Shown piece by piece: positions 42,286 through 48,964 of a stretch of 64,000 nucleotides of DNA. The stretch is from contig JAGCDP010000037.1 in the NCBI GenBank assembly GCA_017651065.1, positions 29,048-93,047 of the forward strand. The letters are read 5' to 3'. Under the pieces are notes generated by a model. The model saw nothing but the letters and a program-made list of their open reading frames with translations, was not told the DNA's origin and did not search any database. This DNA comes from Treponema sp. (GTDB taxonomy: Bacteria > Spirochaetota > Spirochaetia > Treponematales > Treponemataceae). The translations under genes and the position numbers were made by a program. The number at the start of each line of letters is the position of its first letter. The first letter of the stretch is position 1.

Positions 42286-42732
42286 ATGGACTTAAGAACA
42301 GTATTAACAACAGACACAGTAAACCTTCACTTAAAGGGAACTACTAAAGAACAAATCGTTGACGAAATGCTTGACGTTCTTTACAAGGCAGGAAAGGTAA
42401 CAGATAAAGCAGCTGCCAGAGAGTGTGTATTGGACCGCGAACGCAAGATGTCAACAGGTATGAAACATGGAATCGCTATTCCTCATGGAAAAACAGATAC
42501 AGTAAGCGATTTGGTTGCCTGCATTGGTATTTCTGATAACCCTGTAGATTTTGATTCACTTGATCAGGAACCTTGCCGCATTTTTATTATGACACTTTCA
42601 CCTGTAAACAAGACAGGTCCTCATCTTCAGTTCCTTGCTGAAGTTAGCCTTCTTTTTAAGAGCCCAGAAAAGCGTCAGGAAATTCTTGACACACAGGACA
42701 AGGCAGAGGTTATCCGCATTCTTACTGAATAG
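42286..42732 (+). CDS. PTS IIA component, fructose/nitrogen (PtsN-like) type
   Basis: The 148-residue protein is a single IIA domain. The phosphorylated His is in MKHGIAIPHGKTDTVSDLV (about residue 66), and LSPVNKTGPHLQFLAEVSLLF is typical of the mannitol/fructose IIA fold. It stands alone with no EIIB/EIIC genes, which points to a regulatory PtsN-like role rather than sugar uptake. It has its own terminator at 42756-42790. Confidence 0.88.
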   Translation: MDLRTVLTTDTVNLHLKGTTKEQIVDEMLDVLYKAGKVTDKAAARECVLDRERKMSTGMKHGIAIPHGKTDTVSDLVACIGISDNPVDFDSLDQEPCRIFIMTLSPVNKTGPHLQFLAEVSLLFKSPEKRQEILDTQDKAEVIRILTE

Positions 42733-42755
42733 CCGGAGTTTTAATTTGAACTTAT

Positions 42756-42790
42756 AGACCTTTATGCCTTGTGCGTAAAGGTCTTTTTTT
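42756..42790 (+). terminator. Intrinsic terminator after the PTS IIA gene
   Basis: AGACCTTTA-(10 nt)-TAAAGGTCT stem followed by seven or more T. Confidence 0.9.
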
Positions 42791-42794
42791 ATAT

Positions 42795-42855
42795 GGATTG
42801 CCACGGACTGCGGCCTCGCAATGACGGTCATTGCGAGCGAAGCGCGGCAATCCAC
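42795..42855. repeat. Short dispersed repeat pair (GGATTGCCACG... / ...GCGGCAATCC)
   Basis: GGATTGCC at the left and GGCAATCC at the right are inverted, with two copies of the ATGACGGTCATTGCGAG core between. Same family as 39206 and 48531. Confidence 0.75.
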
Positions 42856-42872
42856 TTTACAGGAAGTATATT

Positions 42873-43349
42873 ATGAAACTAGATCCAATTTTTACTATTA
42901 AAAACAACATTCTCTATAAAATAGATGACAACTCACAGGTAGCCACTTCTACCCTCAAACAAATCCAAATAAAATGGTCTACTGTAGAAATCAGCGATGA
43001 GGCTTACAACGAAGAATATCTTGCTCAGCTTCGCGAAGATCTTAAGTCTATGGAAGAAGCCGGAACTTTTGCCGTTCTTGTTCCTGTTGTTGATAAGCCG
43101 CTTGAAAGTCCAGAACAGACAGAAGCATTTATAAATACATTTAATCACACTGCCCGCCGTGTAAAGGATTGCGAAAGTGTTGCAGGGTTTGTTCTTCCAG
43201 AAGAGATTGCTTCAAAAGACTTTGCTGCCGGCTCCCCTGCACAGGATTTTATGGAAACCCTTGCAATCAAGCATGCGCAGTATGTTTATTTTGTTAAGGC
43301 AGATTCAGCTTCAAAAAACGGGCTTCCTGACAATATTTCGACAATATAA
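42873..43349 (+). CDS. Conserved hypothetical protein
   Basis: From ATG 42873 (after AGGAAG) the protein has 158 residues (MKLDPIFTIKNNILYKIDDN at the start). I do not recognise a family. The middle, EYLAQLREDLKSMEEAGTFAVLVPVVDKPLESPEQTEAFINTFNH, reads like the first strands and helices of a TIM-barrel-like protein. No signal peptide or membrane segment. It stands between the PTS IIA gene and the lytic transglycosylase and does not share obvious function with them. The upstream frame to 42831 runs through a repeat and is rejected. Confidence 0.7.
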   Translation: MKLDPIFTIKNNILYKIDDNSQVATSTLKQIQIKWSTVEISDEAYNEEYLAQLREDLKSMEEAGTFAVLVPVVDKPLESPEQTEAFINTFNHTARRVKDCESVAGFVLPEEIASKDFAAGSPAQDFMETLAIKHAQYVYFVKADSASKNGLPDNISTI

Positions 43350-43461
43350 TGTATTATTTGCGAAATATTACATCGTTTTCATAAAAAAATGTAAATTTTC
43401 TTGAAAAATCACTTGAACATTTTTTGCAATTATGTCATTATGCTCGCGAGGATTTTGAATA

Positions 43462-44238
43462 ATGCAATATAAAACAGAGACAAACAGATTTGCAAACTCA
43501 TGTTTTGCAACGCTTGCTTTGAGCTTTATGCTTACAGGCATTGCGCTTTCAATCTATTTTTGTCTTCCAGTTACTGTTGCAGAAACAGTAGCTCCGGTTG
43601 CAGCAATTGACACAATCCAGGAATCAGAAGACGATTTTTCGGAAGATTTATTTGATCATCTTACAGAAGTTTCTTTTGAAAAAATCAATTCAGATACAGA
43701 CCCTGGACTTGAACTTTATCGTCAGTCATTTTCCCGCGGATCTGTAGAAAAGTTCTATACCTGCATCACCCGCAATAAGGATGTTGCACTTGCTATTCTT
43801 TCAGAAGCCGACAAAAATGATATTCCGTTGTCACTTGCTTTTGCATTGGCTTACACAGAAAGCCGCTATAATCCAAAGGCAACAAACAGCAATGTAAATA
43901 CAACAATTGACAGAGGACTTTTCCAGCTTAACAGCAATTCGTTCCCTGCCCTTACAGAAGCTGATTTTTTTGACCCATATATAAGTGCGAAATATGGTAT
44001 GGCGCACCTTAAGTTTTGTTTGAGTTCTGCAGGCAATGAAGTTTCTGCTCTTGCAATGTACAATGCAGGAACCGGCCGCGTTCGTTCAAACAAAACACCA
44101 CAGTCTACATTGAACTATGTAGGCAAAATTATTACATACCAGAAAATGCTTGAAAGCCTTTTTGCAGACGAAGTTGAAGCTTACTACGAAACAAGGCTTC
44201 TGCCAGGTATTACAGTTGCCGTTGCAGACAAGCGTTAA
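43462..44238 (+). CDS. Lytic transglycosylase (SLT domain), membrane-anchored
   Basis: The 258-residue protein has one N-terminal membrane segment (about residues 14-36, ATLALSFMLTGIALSIYFCL), an acidic linker, and a C-terminal SLT domain. The catalytic Glu is in LAFALAYTESRYNPKA, followed by DRGLFQLNS and ALAMYNAGTGRVRS. It would cut peptidoglycan in the periplasm. The domain is followed by a terminator. A closely matching ribosome site is not obvious, but the ATG at 43462 gives the right signal-anchor. Confidence 0.9.
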   Translation: MQYKTETNRFANSCFATLALSFMLTGIALSIYFCLPVTVAETVAPVAAIDTIQESEDDFSEDLFDHLTEVSFEKINSDTDPGLELYRQSFSRGSVEKFYTCITRNKDVALAILSEADKNDIPLSLAFALAYTESRYNPKATNSNVNTTIDRGLFQLNSNSFPALTEADFFDPYISAKYGMAHLKFCLSSAGNEVSALAMYNAGTGRVRSNKTPQSTLNYVGKIITYQKMLESLFADEVEAYYETRLLPGITVAVADKR

Positions 44239-44263
44239 TAACAAAGCCTCCTAATTTTTTTAC

Positions 44264-44305
44264 GGAACCCGGTTTTTATAGTTTTTTCCGGGTTCCTTTT
44301 TTTTT
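44264..44305 (+). terminator. Intrinsic terminator after the lytic transglycosylase gene
   Basis: GGAACCCGG and CCGGGTTCC form a 9-bp stem with a T-rich loop, followed by nine T. Confidence 0.9.
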
Positions 44306-44387
44306 CTTTAAAAGTTTGCATTGCGGTCATTATAGGGCACCTCTGATATGGTAATGTAAAAGAGAAAAAAAATAATAAAACAATTTG

Positions 44388-44550
44388 AAAAAGTTCAGAC
44401 ACGGAGTGGGAAGCACCACACGACTGCTTCTGAGTGGGGACCGGTCATAGAAGAAATCCGAGGATTTACGAAGTAAACCGCAGGATTTCATCACAACCCA
44501 GCTCAGCCTGCAGTCGGGTGGTGATTCCCACGGGAGTGGCTGAACTTTTT
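44388..44550 (+). ncRNA. Structured RNA gene of about 163 nt, candidate 6S RNA
   Basis: The 444-bp gap between 44239 and 44682 contains no gene but folds strongly. AAAAAGTTCAG (44388) pairs with CTGAACTTTTT (44540-44550). Inside, CAC/GTG, GTGGGAA/TTCCCAC, CACCAC-GACTGC with GCAGTC-GTGGTG, and CTGAG/CTCAG continue the rod. An apical hairpin GAAATCC/GGATTTC holds the inner stem TTTAC-GAA-GTAAA. The long rod, an internal bubble and the length of about 160 nt resemble 6S RNA, the regulator of RNA polymerase. The 3' arm ends in a T run that may terminate transcription. I cannot prove the family from sequence; strand + is assumed from the T run. Confidence 0.5.
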
Positions 44551-44682
44551 CCTTTTGGATGCATATTTATTGTTATATTTTTAACAGTATTTGCTATTTT
44601 TTACAAAATTTGTTATATTTTCTCTTAAATTCATCCTTTTTTACTTGAATTTACATTCCCATACCCAAGGAGAAACCCTATA

Positions 44683-45285
44683 ATGACCACAGTTGTAATA
44701 CCAGAAGCTACCAGAAAGCGTATGCTGCTTCTGCTTAACCTGCTCGGTGTCTGGCCAAAGGATAAGATCACTTCGGTGGACATTAGCGAACAGACCGGTT
44801 GGAAAGATTCGTTGATTCGTCACGATCTCTGGCTGCTTGGGTACAACAAAGGAGTTTCAAACGGGTACCAGACGGTTGATTTGCGTGATGCAATAAACCA
44901 GGCACTCGGGCTTGAAGCGGAAACTAAAAACTGCTGCATTGTTGGTCTTGGACGCTTAGGTGCGGCGCTGCTTGACGAAAAGCTTACACAAGGGAGTTCC
45001 TTTGTAATTAAAGCGGGCTTTGATTCAAGTCTTAACCGAGTTGAGATTTTGAGGTCATCTTTCCCGCTCTACCCTGCTAACCAGATGAACTGGATCATAA
45101 AGCAGGAAGGAATCACACTTGCTGTACTGACTGTAGAAGACAAGGAAGCGCAGACTATGACAGACAGGCTTGTTGCTGCAGGAGTTTTAGGAATTGTAAA
45201 CATGACGCGTACGGTGCTAAAAGTTCCGCCGTCTGTAAAAGTAGAAAATGCTTCAATCGTGAATGCGTTGAAAATTATAAGTTAA
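44683..45285 (+). CDS. rex: Redox-sensing transcriptional repressor Rex
   Basis: The 200-residue protein has an N-terminal winged helix (about 1-75: PEATRKRMLLLLNLLGVWPKD, then WKDSLIRHDLWLLGYNKGVSNGY) and a C-terminal Rossmann domain with CCIVGLGRLGAAL, typical of Rex. Rex senses the NADH/NAD+ ratio and controls fermentation and respiration genes. It is followed after 21 bp by serC, perhaps in one transcript. It has an AAGGAG ribosome site. Slightly short for Rex (about 210 residues) but complete. Confidence 0.85.
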   Translation: MTTVVIPEATRKRMLLLLNLLGVWPKDKITSVDISEQTGWKDSLIRHDLWLLGYNKGVSNGYQTVDLRDAINQALGLEAETKNCCIVGLGRLGAALLDEKLTQGSSFVIKAGFDSSLNRVEILRSSFPLYPANQMNWIIKQEGITLAVLTVEDKEAQTMTDRLVAAGVLGIVNMTRTVLKVPPSVKVENASIVNALKIIS

Positions 45286-45306
45286 ATGACAAAGGAGTCT
45301 ACGAAA

Positions 45307-46440
45307 ATGGCAAGAGTGTACAATTTTAGTGCAGGACCAAGCTGCCTGCCGGAAGAGGTTTTGAAAGAATGTGCTGCTGAAATGCTTGATTATCAGGGAA
45401 GCGGACAGTCTGTTATGGAAATGAGCCATCGTTCTAAGAACTATGAGCCAATCATTCAGGATGCAGAAGCTATGGTTCGCAAGCTTATGAATGTACCTGA
45501 TAACTACAAGGTACTTTTTGTACAGGGCGGAGGTTCCACTCAGTTTGCCATGGTCGCAGAAAACCTTGGTATTAAAAATAAAAAAGCTGCTTACATTGAA
45601 ACTGGTGTTTGGGCAAAGAAAGCTGCTGCCGAAGCTAAAAAGCTTGGTATTGAAGTTGATGTAATTGCTTCTTCTAAAGACAAGAACTATTCATATATTC
45701 CAAAAGTTGAAAAGATTGAAGGCGACTATGATTACGCTTACATCTGTTTCAACAACACAATCATGGGAACTCACTACGAGTACATTCCTGACACAGGTAA
45801 TATCCCACTCGTTGCAGATATTTCTTCTTGTGTTTTGAGCGAACCACTTGATGTTACAAAGTTTGGTTTGTTGTTCGCCGGTGCTCAGAAGAACCTTGCT
45901 CCTGCAGGTGTTACACTTGTAATCATCCGCGAAGACTTGATTCCTGAACCAGAAAACTGCCTGCCAGGTACACCAACTATGCTTGCTTACAAGACACACG
46001 CAGACAATGGTTCTATGTACAACACACCACCTTGCTATACAATCTACGTTCTGGACAAGGTTCTTCACTGGATTGAAAAGAATGGTGGAGCAGAAGGAAT
46101 GCTCAAGCGCAACAAGGAAAAGGCTGATTACCTTTACAACTACCTTGACAGCAACGAAGGTAACTTCTACCACGCAACTGCCGCTGTTGGAAGCCGCTCA
46201 TTGATGAACGTTCCATTCCTTACAAAATACAGCGATCACGCAGCAGATGATGAAGCTGCCGCAGCTAAAGAAAAGGAAATCAACGATGCATTCGTTAAAG
46301 CTGCAAGTGCTGCAGGTCTTGTAAACCTTAAGGGCCACCGCCTTGTTGGTGGTATGCGTGCATCTATCTACAATGCTATGACACTCGACGGAGTTAAAGC
46401 ACTTGTTGAATTCATGAAGAAATTTGCTGCTGAAAACTAA
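45307..46440 (+). CDS. serC: Phosphoserine aminotransferase
   Basis: From ATG 45307 (after AAAGGAG) the protein has 377 residues. It begins RVYNFSAGPSCLPEEVLKEC and contains GGGSTQFAMVAENL, the PLP Asp region VADISSCVLS and the lysine in LLFAGAQKNLAPAG, all typical of SerC. It converts 3-phosphohydroxypyruvate to phosphoserine with glutamate. Together with serA it supplies serine, the carbon skeleton for cysteine. The two genes are separated by a hairpin repeat at 46449-46512. Confidence 0.96.
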   Translation: MARVYNFSAGPSCLPEEVLKECAAEMLDYQGSGQSVMEMSHRSKNYEPIIQDAEAMVRKLMNVPDNYKVLFVQGGGSTQFAMVAENLGIKNKKAAYIETGVWAKKAAAEAKKLGIEVDVIASSKDKNYSYIPKVEKIEGDYDYAYICFNNTIMGTHYEYIPDTGNIPLVADISSCVLSEPLDVTKFGLLFAGAQKNLAPAGVTLVIIREDLIPEPENCLPGTPTMLAYKTHADNGSMYNTPPCYTIYVLDKVLHWIEKNGGAEGMLKRNKEKADYLYNYLDSNEGNFYHATAAVGSRSLMNVPFLTKYSDHAADDEAAAAKEKEINDAFVKAASAAGLVNLKGHRLVGGMRASIYNAMTLDGVKALVEFMKKFAAEN

Positions 46441-46448
46441 GCACACAC

Positions 46449-46512
46449 TGTCATTCCCGTGCTTGACACGGGAATCTAATATGAGATTGTCGGGTCAAGC
46501 CCGACAATGACA
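46449..46512. repeat. Short dispersed hairpin repeat between serC and serA
   Basis: TGTCATTCCCGTG-x-CACGGGAAT and TTGTCGGG-x-CCCGACAA hairpins ending ATGACA. Same family as 34946-35010. Confidence 0.82.
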
Positions 46513-46528
46513 CACGGAGGATAAAATT

Positions 46529-47707
46529 ATGTTTAAAATTCAAACACTTAATAAAATTGCTACAGTTGGACTCAACCAGCTTGATCGCGATAACTATGAA
46601 ATTGCTACAGACATCAATAACCCTGATGCTATTCTTGTACGTTCTGCAGATATGCACGAAATGCAGCTTTCTGACAATGTAAAGGCTGTTGCACGTGCAG
46701 GTGCCGGAACAAACAATATCCCAATTCCTGAACTTACAGAAAAGGGTGTTGTAGTATTCAATACTCCAGGTGCAAATGCTAACGCTGTAAAAGAACTTGT
46801 TATGCTTGCACTCCTCCTTTCTAGCCGCCCAGTTATTGAAGCTAACAAATGGGTAAAGGGTCTTGCCGGTAAGGGTGACGAAATTCCTGATCTTGCAGAA
46901 AAAGGAAAGAGCCAGTTTGTTGGACCAGAATTGATGGGAAAAACACTTGGTGTAATTGGTCTTGGTGCTATTGGTGATATGGTTGCTAACCTTGCACTCC
47001 ACTTTGGCATGAGCGTAATTGGTTATGACCCATTCCTTTCTGTAAACTCAGCTTTGAAGCTCGACAAAAAAGTTCAGATTTCTGAAACACTCGACGCTCT
47101 TTATGCAAAATGTGATTACATTACAATTCACGTTCCACAGACAAACGACACAAAGGGCATGATCAATGCTGCTGCAATTAAGAATATGAAGGACGGAGTT
47201 CGCATTATCAACATTGCTCGTGGTGGTCTTGTAAACAATGCAGACATCATTGCTGCTTTGGATAGCGGAAAAGTTGCAGCCCTCATCACAGACTTTGCTG
47301 CAGAAGAATTGCTCAACCACCCAAAGGTTGTATGTATGCCTCACCTTGGAGCATCTACTCCGGAAGCAGAAGACAACTGTGCTGTTATGGCCGCTGCTCA
47401 GCTCAAGGACTTCCTCGAGTTTGGAAATATCGTAAACTCTGTAAACTTCCCTAAGACAGTTACAGACAACCCTATTCCAGCCGGTGGCACACGCCTTTGC
47501 ATCAGCCACAAGAATATTCCTGACACAATTTCTAAGTTCACAACTATTCTTGGTGAAGCAAAGCTCAACATTGCATCATTTATCAACCAGGCCCGCGGCG
47601 ACGTAGCTTACAACATCATCGACGTAGACGGTGTAGTAACAGACGACATCATCGAAAAGCTCAAGGCTTGCGATACTGTAAATAGAGTTAGACCTATTTT
47701 TGCATAA
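46529..47707 (+). CDS. serA: D-3-phosphoglycerate dehydrogenase
   Basis: The 392-residue protein has a 2-hydroxyacid dehydrogenase catalytic domain with the NAD loop LGVIGLGAIGDMVANLALHFGM (about 138-159), RGGLVNNADI, the catalytic Arg/Glu/His segments (INIARGG, and HLGASTPEAEDNCA), and a C-terminal ACT domain (about 315-392). It oxidises 3-phosphoglycerate as the first step of serine synthesis. It uses an ACT domain for probable serine feedback control. Ribosome site CGGAGG precedes the ATG. Confidence 0.96.
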   Translation: MFKIQTLNKIATVGLNQLDRDNYEIATDINNPDAILVRSADMHEMQLSDNVKAVARAGAGTNNIPIPELTEKGVVVFNTPGANANAVKELVMLALLLSSRPVIEANKWVKGLAGKGDEIPDLAEKGKSQFVGPELMGKTLGVIGLGAIGDMVANLALHFGMSVIGYDPFLSVNSALKLDKKVQISETLDALYAKCDYITIHVPQTNDTKGMINAAAIKNMKDGVRIINIARGGLVNNADIIAALDSGKVAALITDFAAEELLNHPKVVCMPHLGASTPEAEDNCAVMAAAQLKDFLEFGNIVNSVNFPKTVTDNPIPAGGTRLCISHKNIPDTISKFTTILGEAKLNIASFINQARGDVAYNIIDVDGVVTDDIIEKLKACDTVNRVRPIFA

Positions 47708-47708
47708 G

Positions 47709-47736
47709 AGATTGTCGGGTCAAGCCCGACAATGAC
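47709..47736. repeat. Short dispersed hairpin repeat after serA
   Basis: ATTGTCGGGTCAAGCCCGACAATGACA: a single 8-bp hairpin arm pair. Half unit of the family at 34946-35010. Confidence 0.75.
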
Positions 47737-47742
47737 ACTTGT

Positions 47743-48492
47743 TTACAACTCAATAGATCCTATGACCGTCTCTTCAGAATCGTCATAGGATTTTTTGTTG
47801 TTTGATTTTCCGCTTCCTTTGCTTGTGCTTTTTATACTAAAGCGAGGACTTGTTTCATCACGGAATTCGGCAAGGGCTGCTTCATTCTTTTTGGCTTTGC
47901 GGGCTTTTGGAGACGCCAGGAAGGCAAACAGACTTCCGCACAGGCCTCCAGCTGCTACTATGACTACACCCACTACCCCGTTTGGATTTTTCTGGAAAAC
48001 GAGCATTGTTATAAAAAGGGCAATTACGGCTATGGCGCTGGCAGAAACTTTACTGCGAGAAAGCTGCATCATAGTCCATAACAGAATCAGCATAAAAACA
48101 ACAGGCTCTGCACCGCTCACGGCATTTGTGCAGAAGCAGGCATTGAGCACACCTGAAAAAAGCGCAGAAACAAAAATCATAATCCCGATTATTACGGAAC
48201 CGTAGCGGTCTTCCATTTGAGGGCCAAGCAATAATATAAAAATCAGATTACATACAAGTACAGAGCTCTGGTCATAACCAAAAACGTGAATAAACAGCCT
48301 TATAATAGAACGAAAATCAGAAAAAGCAAAAGGAAACTGGCCGCCGGCAGCTGTTGGAGTAACAAGCCATACCTCTTTAAGCTTTCCTTTTAGTGCAAAA
48401 GTATCAAGAACAAAAATAATCAGGGTTATAAATGCAAAAGTGAGCATTACCGGAGAATCATACTGGAATTTTAATTTCAATTTCTTTTTCAT
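47743..48492 (-). CDS. Rhomboid-like membrane protein lacking catalytic residues
   Basis: From ATG 48492 (the frame extends to 48519) the protein has about 249 residues and six hydrophobic segments. It has the rhomboid text IRLFIHVFGYDQSSVLVCNLIFILLLGPQMEDRYGSVIIGIMIFVSALFSG. The GxSG active-site serine segment reads SGAEPVVFML, so Ser is replaced. The sixth-segment His (AHxGG in proteases) is also missing: GVVGVVIVAAGGLCGSLFAFLAS. It should therefore be a non-proteolytic rhomboid relative. A basic, Ser-rich tail of about 55 residues follows. A likely terminator for serA overlaps its last codons. Confidence 0.8.
   Translation of the reverse strand: MKKKLKLKFQYDSPVMLTFAFITLIIFVLDTFALKGKLKEVWLVTPTAAGGQFPFAFSDFRSIIRLFIHVFGYDQSSVLVCNLIFILLLGPQMEDRYGSVIIGIMIFVSALFSGVLNACFCTNAVSGAEPVVFMLILLWTMMQLSRSKVSASAIAVIALFITMLVFQKNPNGVVGVVIVAAGGLCGSLFAFLASPKARKAKKNEAALAEFRDETSPRFSIKSTSKGSGKSNNKKSYDDSEETVIGSIEL
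47757..47796 (+). terminator. Terminator for serA overlapping the end of the rhomboid-like gene
   Basis: ATCCTATGAC and GTCATAGGAT form a 10-bp stem, followed by six T on the plus strand. It lies inside the last 15 codons of the opposite gene. Confidence 0.8.
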
Positions 48493-48530
48493 AATATGAT
48501 TATCGGGAACTTTGTGCAAACATTAAGGAT

Positions 48531-48603
48531 GGATTGCCACGCTGCGCTCGCAATGACGACTTGCTGCGCTCGCAATGACGACTTGCTGCGCTCGCAATGA
48601 CGA
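48531..48603. repeat. Dispersed repeat with three tandem units
   Basis: GGATTGCCACGCTGCGCTCGCAATGACGA is followed by two further direct copies of CTTGCTGCGCTCGCAATGACG (21-22 bp). The core belongs to the family at 39206 and 42795. Units are adjacent, with no unique spacers. Confidence 0.82.
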
Positions 48604-48652
48604 GGCGTATTTTTATTTGCCCACAACTTAAAAATGTGGTATATTTAACAAT

Positions 48653-48964
48653 ATGAGCGAATTTATTAATCAGCCGCTGAATATTGGAAGCGGTGTTGCA
48701 GAGACAACCTCAATTGAAGTTCCTCCAGAAAAAGACGTTGTTTTTTATAACGACGACTATACTACTATGGAATTTGTTGTAGAAGTTCTTGTTTCTATCT
48801 TTAATAAATCGCACGATGATGCCGAAGCGCTTATGACAACCGTTCATAATTCGGGAAGCGCTGTTGTTGGCACCTATACATACGACATTGCCGTTTCGCG
48901 CACAAACCTTACCAGAAGCATTGCTAAGAAAAACGGATTTCCGCTGAGGGTAGAAGTTGAGTGA
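48653..48964 (+). CDS. clpS: ATP-dependent Clp protease adaptor
   Basis: The 103-residue protein has the ClpS core: VVFYNDDYTTMEFVVEVLVSIFNKSHDDAEALMTTVHNSGSAVVGTYTYDIA (about residues 28-80). ClpS brings N-degron substrates to ClpA and blocks others. The N-terminal extension of about 25 residues is flexible. Its stop overlaps the TTG start of clpA by 8 bp, so the two are coupled. Confidence 0.95.
   Translation: MSEFINQPLNIGSGVAETTSIEVPPEKDVVFYNDDYTTMEFVVEVLVSIFNKSHDDAEALMTTVHNSGSAVVGTYTYDIAVSRTNLTRSIAKKNGFPLRVEVE

Noticed and set aside
44388..44550. SRP RNA, tmRNA or RNase P RNA
   Set aside because: The SRP GGAAGC core, the tmRNA tRNA-like ends and the RNase P GAGGAAAGTCC core are absent.
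48531..48603. CRISPR array
   Set aside because: The three units are in direct contact with no spacers, and they belong to a dispersed hairpin-repeat family. No cas genes are present.
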